From assembly GCA_016197345.1 (NCBI GenBank), contig JACPVY010000516.1:1-13034 (forward strand): a stretch of DNA of 13,034 nt, given 5' to 3'. Shown one piece after another: positions 7,184-13,034 of this stretch (position 1 is its first letter; every line of letters starts with the position of its first letter). Source of the stretch: Burkholderiales bacterium. GTDB taxonomy: Bacteria; Pseudomonadota; Gammaproteobacteria; Burkholderiales; Burkholderiaceae_D. The notes under the pieces were generated by a model that saw only the letters and a list, made by a program, of their open reading frames with translations, did no database searches and was not told the origin of the DNA. The position numbers and the translations under genes were made by a program.

Positions 7184-7217
7184 GCTTACGCGCTAGCCTT
7201 TGCGCTAGCGCGTAAGC
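7184..7217 (+). terminator. Perfect 14-bp inverted repeat at the operon 3' end
   Basis: GCTTACGCGCTAGC (7184-7197) is followed by loop CTTTGC and GCTAGCGCGTAAGC (7204-7217), a perfect 14-bp stem starting 18 bases after the permease stop. No T-run follows (next bases GGAAAATT), so it is not a standard intrinsic terminator. It may protect the mRNA 3' end or act with Rho. A 9-bp direct repeat GTGAGCCTA (7162-7170 and 7174-7182) precedes it. Confidence 0.65.
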
Positions 7218-7267
7218 GGAAAATTGGCTTAGACTGGCTACTTCTTCCTCACATTAGTTGGCGCATC

Positions 7268-7567
7268 ATGAAAATGTACATTATCGTTCGCGATGATATC
7301 CCCCTCGGATTTGCCATGGTCGCCGTGGCCCATGCTTCACTCGCGGGCTATTTGCGCTTTCAAGAGACGGCAGAAGTGAAAGAATGGCTGTCCGGGCCAT
7401 TTTTCAAGGCGGTATGCAAAGTCAATGCCAAATTAGTTGAAGATCATGTCGTCTTGACCGAATCGGTCTTAGATAATCAAGAAGTGGCGATTGTCTTTAA
7501 ACCACGGCACGAATGGCCGAAGATGTTCAAGTTTTTGCGGCTTTATCGTGATGTCACGCCTGCCTAA
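7268..7567 (+). CDS. Small conserved protein resembling the PTH2 (peptidyl-tRNA hydrolase II) fold
   Basis: A 99-residue cytoplasmic protein. The pattern MYIIVRDDIPLGFAMVAVAHASLAGYLRF resembles the first strand and helix of PTH2 proteins (VRxDLxMGKGKIAAQxAHA). The later LTESVLDNQEVAIVFKPR sits where PTH2 enzymes have their aspartate/threonine active-site loop. The lysine of the GK motif and the usual DAGxT residues are not seen, so hydrolase activity is doubtful, and a binding role or another reaction is possible. No signal peptide or membrane segment is present. There is no clear Shine-Dalgarno before the ATG, and I found no convincing promoter. It stands alone between the efflux operon and the photoreceptor gene. 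A conserved hypothetical protein is the safe reading. Confidence 0.7.
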   Translation: MKMYIIVRDDIPLGFAMVAVAHASLAGYLRFQETAEVKEWLSGPFFKAVCKVNAKLVEDHVVLTESVLDNQEVAIVFKPRHEWPKMFKFLRLYRDVTPA

Positions 7568-7574
7568 CTAGGCA
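7561..7574. repeat. Short palindrome over the PTH2-like stop codon
   Basis: TGCCTA-AC-TAGGCA is a palindrome spanning the TAA stop. As RNA it can form a 5-bp stem with a 4-base loop, but no T-run follows, so it is at best a weak 3' end structure. Confidence 0.25.
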
Positions 7575-7893
7575 ACATCTCACAGCCAATATTCGTACGG
7601 CATGGCTACATTTACTTTTCGGCGGTTGTCTGACCAGCATATGCACCCCGCCCGATCGCTGGCGCCACACCATCTCAAGTTTGTATCTCCATATAAAATG
7701 CGTTAGCAAATTCTACAAATTGGGGACAGTGTGTGCTGCGCAAGCAGAGCTTATTGGCTGTTGTGTTGCGTGTTAGCGGCGTCGATAATGGTTTTTAGTT
7801 TGTGTTACTGCTCGGTATGTGGCGATGTGGCTTCTAGTCAATCTAAATTTGTAATGCTATTGTTCGCGGTATCGCATAACTTCTTTGATTGAT
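7568..7893 (+). other. 326-bp intergenic region upstream of the photoreceptor gene
   Basis: No coding frame here is convincing. It contains a possible sigma-54 element (7754-7770) and the 9-mer GGACAGTGT (7724-7732), which also occurs, inverted, in the activator region near 1997-2005. A short GNRA-type hairpin, CTGC-GCAA-GCAG, lies around 7736-7747. No sigma-70 promoter with acceptable boxes and spacing was found by eye. The region just before the gene start lacks a recognisable Shine-Dalgarno. Confidence 0.5.
7754..7770 (+). promoter_or_regulatory. Possible second sigma-54 promoter, upstream of the BLUF protein gene
   Basis: TTGGCTGTTGTGTTGCG keeps the invariant GG (7756-7757) and GC (7768-7769) at correct spacing, with TTGGC and TTGC cores. 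It differs from consensus at the AC of GGCAC and at the last base. A start near 7781 would give a leader of about 110 nt. It is weaker than the 2076 site, but nine fixed bases at the right distance are unlikely by chance in so short a non-coding stretch. Confidence 0.4.
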
Positions 7894-10800
7894 ATGCCAA
7901 ATCCCATCCATCTTGGTATCTTGCCACCGCTCTCTGGTGTGGTGAATATGTACGGCACGGAACTCGTGAATGCAGCCCGCATTGCTTGCGCCGAAATTAA
8001 TGAAAATGGCGGCGTCTTGGGGCGCTGGCTGGAATTGGTGATTGAAGATGATGGTAGTTTGCCAGCCACCGCTGTAGCTGCCGCACAACGCCTCATTGAT
8101 CAACATCAATGCGTGGCAATAATAGGCAATTTGCTCTCCAATTCCCGCATTGCCGTTGCCAATCAAGTTGCCGAACCTAGGCGCATTCCCTATCTGAATT
8201 TTTCTTTCTATGAAGGTGGCCTGTCTGGTCGCTATTTCTTTCATTTTGCCGCGTTGCCAAATCAGCAGATAGACAAGATGATTCCGTTTATGGCGCATCG
8301 TTTTGGTCTAAAAATGTTTTTTGCGGGGAATAATTATGAATGGCCACGGGGATCGATTGATGCCGCCAAACGGGTCTTGCAACGTTTAGATGGCGAAATC
8401 GTTGGTGAGCAGTACATCCCGCTAGGCGTCACAGTGGCAGAGGTAGATCGGCTATTAGAGCAAGTTATGCACTCGGGTGCCGATGTTTTTGTGCCGTATT
8501 TTGCAGGAACCGACCAACTCATTGTGTTGAACCGTTTTAGCGAGCTGGGCCTGAAAAATCGCATGGCGGTGGCAATGGGGCATTTTGACGAAATGATGGC
8601 TAGCCATTTGTCACCCGAAGTGAGGGCGGGGCTTTATTCCAGTAACACCTATTTTATGTCGGTTGATAGCGATGAAAACCAACGCTATTTGCAACGCCTG
8701 AAAAATATGCCTGGCATTAATGGCATTTGGCCCAATGGCAATGGTGTGCTCACCAATTTCGGTGAAGCGACATATTTGTGCGTGCATGCTTTTGCCAAGG
8801 CGGCGCAGCAGGCGGGTTCACTGGATGCGGATGCACTGGTAGCAAGTTTAGAGACTGTCGTTGTGAAAGGGCCGCAAGGTGTGCTAGAGATGGATGCCGC
8901 CAGCCACCATGCTAGCGTGAATACTTTTCTGGCGCGTTGTGATGCCAATGGCGTATTTGATATTGTTGAAAGTTTTGGCAGCATTCAGCCACAAATCCCA
9001 GCACGTTATCTCGTACCTCAAGCGGCGGCTGTCGCGCCGATATATTTGGCGGTTGCTAGCCCAGAAAATGCGGCAAGGCTGGCACAGGAAATCTTGCATG
9101 CTGATAGTCAAGGCGGTATTGCACAGCAGATTTTGACCGTTGCCGATATGGCCATTATCGTCACCGATGCCAAAGGGATCATTTTGGAGTGCAACCCCAG
9201 TTCATGCTTGATGTTTGGTTATAGGGCAGAGGAATTGCTGGGTATTTCCGTGCACTTACTCTTGCCGCCCCATTTCCGCCAACAACACGCAGTATTTCTA
9301 CAGCGCTTTGTTGATGGTGAACAAACGTCGTTGAGCATGAATGGTCGGCGCGAAATTATGGGCTATCGGAAAGATGGCAGTTTTTTTGCTATCGAAGCCT
9401 CCGTGGCTAAAATCATGCAAAATGGGCAATGGTTGATGGTAGTCACCATGCGCGATATCAGCGAGCGAAAAAATATTGAAGAAGCGCAAGTCCGGCAAGC
9501 GAGTTACGACAGTTTGACAGGCTTGCCCAAGCGATCATTGATACACAAGCGCTTGATTAATGCACTGCAGCGTGCCGCCCGTAGTGATATGCATGTTGCC
9601 TTGCTACTCATCGATCTTGATGGATTTAAGTTAATTAATAACAGCCAAGGGCATGATGTTGGCGACAAAGTCTTGAAAGCGGTCGCTCGGCGGTTGATGG
9701 AGCAGGTGCGGCCGGGCGATACTGTCGCCCGAGTAGAAGGTGATGCATTTGTCATCCTGTGCGAGCAAGTCGCTGATCCGTCTTCTATGGGGAACTTGGC
9801 TGAGCGCATCATCGACAGTCTGCGCGTGGGTTTTGATTTTCACGAAATGCCCATTTTTCTCACTGCTAGCATTGGTATCGCCACCAGTAAGGGGACAACC
9901 CATCAGGCCGAAGATTTATTGCGTTTTGCCGACACTGCTATGTTATCGGTCAAAGAAAAAACGCGTAATGGTTGGCAGTTCTTTAATGAGAGTTTGCAGC
10001 AGCAAGTGACGCAGCGTTTAATCTTGATCAATGGCTTACGCGTTGCGATTGAACGCAATGAATTTTCCACGCGCTATCAACCTATCGTGGTCGCCGAAAG
10101 TGGGCGCATCGTTGGTGCTGAGTTATTGCTGCGCTGGCATGCGCCACAAGGTGACATTTCACCCGCAGTGTTTATTCCCATCGCCGAAGCGACGGGTTCG
10201 ATCTTGGCTATCGGTACTTGGGTGTTCCGCCAAGCCTGCCGCGCGCAGGTCGAATGGCAACAACGCTGGGGCGAGCAAGCACCCTATATCTCAGTGAATG
10301 TTTCACCTCGGCAATTGAGCGATACCGCCCTGGTCGAGCAATTCACCGCAATTTTGGCGGAAACTGGTGCGTCGGCAACGCAAATCTTGTTAGAGATAAC
10401 AGAAACATCGCTGATGGCCGATGTAGAAACAAATTTACGCGTGTTGCATCAATTAGCGGCCTTAGGTTTGCGCGTTGCCGTAGATGATTTTGGCACCGGG
10501 TATTCATCATTGGCGCAATTAACGCGCTTGCCAGTCGCTGTACTAAAAATTGATCGTGCCTTTGTTGATGGTCTCGCAAAAACACCGGAAGACCGGACGG
10601 TCGTGCGCGCCATCATTGGCTTAGGGCACGCCTTGGGCTTGAAATTGGTGGCTGAAGGTGTCGAAACGGCAAGTCAGCAAATGGAGTTGTGCGCCTATGG
10701 CTGTAACTTGATACAAGGCTATTACTTCCACCGTCCGCTCGAACACGCTGCATTTATCGATACTTTCAATCTTCGTGCACCAGAAAGCACACAGGGCACA

Positions 10801-11232
10801 ATTGCGAGTGAGCTATATTTCTTGATTTATATCAGTCAGGCTAAGCAAGCGCTGACCGAAGAAGAATTATTAGCGTTGCAAGGCAAGGCGAGTGCGCACA
10901 ACCGTCAATTTGGTGTGACGGGTTGTTTGTTGTATCAAGATGAATATTTTCTGCAAATGCTAGAAGGGAACAAAGACACTATCCAAAGCTTGATGGACAA
11001 AATCCGTGCAGACCCACGGCACCACCAAGTGCAAATCGTCATTGAAAGTGCTACCAATAAACGAATTTTCACCGACTGGAGCATGGGCTTACGCAATTTA
11101 TCCAAGCAACTGGATGAGCCAGATTTTCAGCGATGGCAAATGAAGAAACATAGTTTTTTGACGTTGGCAGAAGACGCGCGGCTTTGCTATCGCTTTATTA
11201 CAGCCTATCGTTGGGATGGGATTGCCGATTGA
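7894..11232 (+). CDS. Multidomain c-di-GMP phosphodiesterase photoreceptor: PBP-like sensor, PAS, degenerate GGDEF, EAL, BLUF
   Basis: A 1112-residue protein with no signal peptide or membrane helix, so probably cytoplasmic. Residues 5-370 resemble the amide/urea/branched-chain amino-acid binding proteins (AmiC/UrtA type). PAS is at about 412-530, ending in the MRDISERK motif. GGDEF is at about 537-695, with the signature changed to EGDAF (615-619) but the inhibitory RxxD kept (606-609). EAL at about 710-955 keeps E743 (as ELL), N802, E834, D864-D865, K885, E921 and Q941, so phosphodiesterase activity is predicted. BLUF at about 973-1090 has Y979, N1003, Q1021, W1062 and M1064, with the same relative spacing as AppA Y21, N45, Q63, W104 and M106, so it should bind flavin and sense blue light. 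I chose ATG 7894. A TTG at 7885 would add three residues, and neither has a clear Shine-Dalgarno. It probably breaks down c-di-GMP under joint control of light, a small ligand and the PAS signal. Confidence 0.95.
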   Translation: MPNPIHLGILPPLSGVVNMYGTELVNAARIACAEINENGGVLGRWLELVIEDDGSLPATAVAAAQRLIDQHQCVAIIGNLLSNSRIAVANQVAEPRRIPYLNFSFYEGGLSGRYFFHFAALPNQQIDKMIPFMAHRFGLKMFFAGNNYEWPRGSIDAAKRVLQRLDGEIVGEQYIPLGVTVAEVDRLLEQVMHSGADVFVPYFAGTDQLIVLNRFSELGLKNRMAVAMGHFDEMMASHLSPEVRAGLYSSNTYFMSVDSDENQRYLQRLKNMPGINGIWPNGNGVLTNFGEATYLCVHAFAKAAQQAGSLDADALVASLETVVVKGPQGVLEMDAASHHASVNTFLARCDANGVFDIVESFGSIQPQIPARYLVPQAAAVAPIYLAVASPENAARLAQEILHADSQGGIAQQILTVADMAIIVTDAKGIILECNPSSCLMFGYRAEELLGISVHLLLPPHFRQQHAVFLQRFVDGEQTSLSMNGRREIMGYRKDGSFFAIEASVAKIMQNGQWLMVVTMRDISERKNIEEAQVRQASYDSLTGLPKRSLIHKRLINALQRAARSDMHVALLLIDLDGFKLINNSQGHDVGDKVLKAVARRLMEQVRPGDTVARVEGDAFVILCEQVADPSSMGNLAERIIDSLRVGFDFHEMPIFLTASIGIATSKGTTHQAEDLLRFADTAMLSVKEKTRNGWQFFNESLQQQVTQRLILINGLRVAIERNEFSTRYQPIVVAESGRIVGAELLLRWHAPQGDISPAVFIPIAEATGSILAIGTWVFRQACRAQVEWQQRWGEQAPYISVNVSPRQLSDTALVEQFTAILAETGASATQILLEITETSLMADVETNLRVLHQLAALGLRVAVDDFGTGYSSLAQLTRLPVAVLKIDRAFVDGLAKTPEDRTVVRAIIGLGHALGLKLVAEGVETASQQMELCAYGCNLIQGYYFHRPLEHAAFIDTFNLRAPESTQGTIASELYFLIYISQAKQALTEEELLALQGKASAHNRQFGVTGCLLYQDEYFLQMLEGNKDTIQSLMDKIRADPRHHQVQIVIESATNKRIFTDWSMGLRNLSKQLDEPDFQRWQMKKHSFLTLAEDARLCYRFITAYRWDGIAD

Positions 11233-11256
11233 CCGAGGTTTTACACATTAGGCATT

Positions 11257-11276
11257 GGGGCTATCTGCATTGCCCC
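11257..11276 (+). terminator. Weak hairpin after the photoreceptor gene
   Basis: GGGGC (11257-11261) and GCCCC (11272-11276) form a 5-bp GC stem with a 10-base loop, 24 bases after the stop. No T-tract follows, so transcription may continue into the response regulator gene. Confidence 0.25.
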
Positions 11277-11377
11277 GCAACTTGATGCCAAGCACGCGGT
11301 TTTTGGAAGTGGGCAAAATTCGGCTGGGCGACGCCTATGCTAAGCTCTGGCCTATATTTTTTTCTGATACGAATGCC

Positions 11378-12715
11378 ATGCCCACCGTACTCATCATTGA
11401 CGACAACCAAGCCGTGGCGATAGCGCTAGACGTGCTGCTATCGTTGCACGATATCGATGCTATCAGCGCCCATACGCCGACTGAAGGTTTGGCGATGTTG
11501 GAGCAGCGTAGCGTCGATTTGGTGATCCAAGACATGAACTTCACGCAAGACACCACCAGCGGTGAAGAAGGGATCGCCTTATTTCAACAAATCCGCCATC
11601 GCTACCCCGATTTACCCGTTATTTTGCTGACCGCATGGACGCATCTGAATGCCGCCGTCGATTTAATCAAAGCCGGCGCGGCAGATTATCTTGCCAAACC
11701 ATGGGATGACGCGCGCTTGATTGCTACGGTGCAAAATCTGTTGGAATTGGGACAGGCTAATCGCGCTCTTCAGCAGCGCGTGCGGCAAGAGCACAAGCAT
11801 AAGCGTGAGCTGGAAACCAAGTACGATTTGCGTGGCTTGATTTGGCAAGATGCGGCGACGGAGCGCGTGTTGCAAATGGCTTGCCAAGTCGCACGCGCCG
11901 ATGTGCCAGTGCTGATTACTGGCCCAAATGGCGCAGGAAAAGAGCGTATCGCCGACATCATTCAAGCCAATTCCAGCGTCAAAGACGGGCCGTTTGTGGT
12001 CTTGAATTGCGGTGCGATCCCGGCAGAATTGATCGAAGCCGAGTTATTTGGGACAGAAGCGGGCGCGTACACTGGTGCTAGCCGGGCGCGCGATGGCAAA
12101 TTCGCCGCTGCTGATAATGGCACCTTATTTTTAGATGAAATTGGCAATCTGCCGCTTGCGGGACAGATGAAATTACTCCGCGTGCTGGAAACCGGGCGCT
12201 TTCAGCGCTTAGGCTCGAATAAAGAATGCCAAGTCAAAGTCAGAGTGCTGAGCGCGACCAATGCCGATTTGGCGGCGATGATCAAGGCGGGCACTTTCCG
12301 CGAAGATTTACTGTATCGCTTGAATTTGATACAGCTACACCTACCGCCGCTAGCAGAGCGTCCCGGCGATATTTTGCCGCTGGCGCGACATTTTTTACCA
12401 GAGGGGAAAAGTCTGCACGCTAGCGCAGAGCAAGCGCTACAGGGACATACTTGGCCCGGCAATGTGCGTGAATTAAAAAACGTCATGCAACGCGCTGGTT
12501 TGCTGGCCAGTAGCGATGAAATCAAAGCACAGGATTTGGGTTTGCCGCCAGTTGCGCAACAAAGTGCCAACAATGTGGAAATCGAACTCGATAAAGAGAC
12601 GATAGAACAAGCTTTAGCCAAGGCCAATGGCGTGATTGCGCAAGCGGCGCAAGAACTAGGGCTCAGTCGGCAAGCGTTGTACCGCCGCATGGATAGATTA
12701 GGCATTGCACGATGA
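11378..12715 (+). CDS. Sigma-54-dependent response regulator (NtrC family: receiver, AAA+, Fis-type HTH)
   Basis: A 445-residue transcription activator. The receiver (about 1-125) has the acidic pair D8-D9, phosphoacceptor D52 (LVIQDMNF), T85 and K107. A charged linker helix follows. The AAA+ domain (about 155-385) has Walker A GPNGAGKE (182-189), a sigma-54 contact loop GAYTGA (229-234, where most have GAFTGA), and Walker B LFLDEI (250-255). It also has the FREDLLYRLN and WPGNVREL motifs. A Fis-type helix-turn-helix occupies about 405-445. I chose the ATG at 11378 because PTVLIIDDN is the normal receiver start. The frame extends upstream to a TTG at 11255, but those 41 residues look non-coding. 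No convincing Shine-Dalgarno is visible. Its gene overlaps the histidine kinase start by ATGA. The best target in view is the sigma-54 promoter at 2076 of the efflux operon, and perhaps the candidate at 7754. Confidence 0.95.
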   Translation: MPTVLIIDDNQAVAIALDVLLSLHDIDAISAHTPTEGLAMLEQRSVDLVIQDMNFTQDTTSGEEGIALFQQIRHRYPDLPVILLTAWTHLNAAVDLIKAGAADYLAKPWDDARLIATVQNLLELGQANRALQQRVRQEHKHKRELETKYDLRGLIWQDAATERVLQMACQVARADVPVLITGPNGAGKERIADIIQANSSVKDGPFVVLNCGAIPAELIEAELFGTEAGAYTGASRARDGKFAAADNGTLFLDEIGNLPLAGQMKLLRVLETGRFQRLGSNKECQVKVRVLSATNADLAAMIKAGTFREDLLYRLNLIQLHLPPLAERPGDILPLARHFLPEGKSLHASAEQALQGHTWPGNVRELKNVMQRAGLLASSDEIKAQDLGLPPVAQQSANNVEIELDKETIEQALAKANGVIAQAAQELGLSRQALYRRMDRLGIAR

Positions 12716-13034
12716 AATTCGCTAGCAAGCTGTCGCTGGCGATGCGTCTGTCCCTCGTGGTGTTAGCGCTAATCGCATTAGCACTGTCGATGGTGACGGC
12801 TTTGCTATATTGCTGGCCGCATGCCTATGGTTTAGCGCTGGGTCTGAGCTTTAGCATCATGCTACCTGTCACGATTTTCAGCGTGCAACAAGTATTGCAA
12901 CCGATGTTTGCCTTGTTTCGCGCCATGAGTGGGATGGTGATTAGCTATCAAGACGGCGATTATTCAAATGGCATCCATTGGCCGCAACAAGATGAGTTAG
13001 CCAGCTTAGTGCAAGCCCACAATCAACTCGGGGA
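12712..13034 (+). CDS. Sensor histidine kinase, N-terminal part (cut by window end)
   Basis: The first 107 codons of a membrane protein that runs off the window. Two hydrophobic segments (about residues 9-31 and 40-58) are separated by only a few residues, so there is almost no periplasmic sensor domain. A HAMP-like stretch follows, with the pattern DGDYSNGIHWPQQDELASLVQAHN leading towards the missing dimerisation and kinase domains. The ATG overlaps the stop of the response regulator (ATGA at 12712-12715), so the two are translationally coupled and very probably a cognate pair. The kinase identity rests on this context and the HAMP-like segment, because no H-box or ATPase motif lies inside the window. 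The tiny periplasmic loop suggests it senses within the membrane or through a partner, possibly the transporter. Confidence 0.75.
   Translation, partial: MKFASKLSLAMRLSLVVLALIALALSMVTALLYCWPHAYGLALGLSFSIMLPVTIFSVQQVLQPMFALFRAMSGMVISYQDGDYSNGIHWPQQDELASLVQAHNQLG

Noticed and set aside
7224-7240. Sigma-54-like TTGGC...GGC before the PTH2-like gene
   Set aside because: The GG-to-GC spacing is one base too short, which sigma-54 does not tolerate.
11310-11324. Weak sigma-54-like TGGGC...CGGC before the response regulator
   Set aside because: Spacing fits but both boxes are poor; not enough to call.
11255-11377. 41-residue upstream extension of the response regulator from a TTG
   Set aside because: Receiver domains begin directly at the PTVLIIDD segment, and the extension has no family match and contains a hairpin.
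1-13034. CRISPR array, tRNA/rRNA genes, insertion sequence or prophage
   Set aside because: No regular spaced repeats, no cloverleaf or rRNA-like segments, and no transposase, integrase or terminal repeats were seen on either strand.

Overview
The window looks like chromosomal DNA from a Gram-negative bacterium. An inner-membrane efflux assembly with a periplasmic adaptor, a sigma-54 promoter with its NtrC-type activator, and c-di-GMP/BLUF signalling all fit a proteobacterium. Mid-range base composition and the family mix suggest Burkholderiales (perhaps Oxalobacteraceae), but this is inference only.

Layout. (1) Positions 1-144 are a G-poor, degenerate telomere-like tract after the 3' end of a minus-strand gene. 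(2) 145-1539 (-) encodes a DUF1254/DUF1214 protein. (3) 1540-2133 is a divergent intergenic region. Its right half carries a well-formed sigma-54 control region in canonical order: direct-repeat upstream site, IHF-like site, -24/-12 element and Shine-Dalgarno. (4) 2134-7165 (+) is an apparent five-gene operon: a 90-residue membrane protein, a HlyD/MacA-type adaptor, a MacB/LolD-type ATPase and two FtsX/MacB-type permeases. It ends in a perfect 14-bp inverted repeat. (5) 7268-7567 (+) encodes a small PTH2-like protein. (6) 7894-11232 (+) encodes a large, apparently soluble receptor: periplasmic-binding-protein-like sensor, PAS, degenerate GGDEF, intact EAL, and a C-terminal BLUF blue-light domain. 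A second possible sigma-54 promoter lies upstream of it. (7) 11378-12715 (+) encodes an NtrC-family response regulator, followed with an ATGA overlap by a histidine kinase cut by the window end.

How the genes may work together (inference). The kinase/regulator pair probably activates the efflux operon through the sigma-54 promoter at 2076-2091. Between pump and regulator sits a predicted light- and ligand-responsive c-di-GMP phosphodiesterase, which may share sigma-54 control. The locus could therefore join envelope-stress or compound export to light and second-messenger sensing. The most unusual items are the five-domain photoreceptor, the complete sigma-54 control region, and a marked excess of the palindrome GCTAGC across the window.
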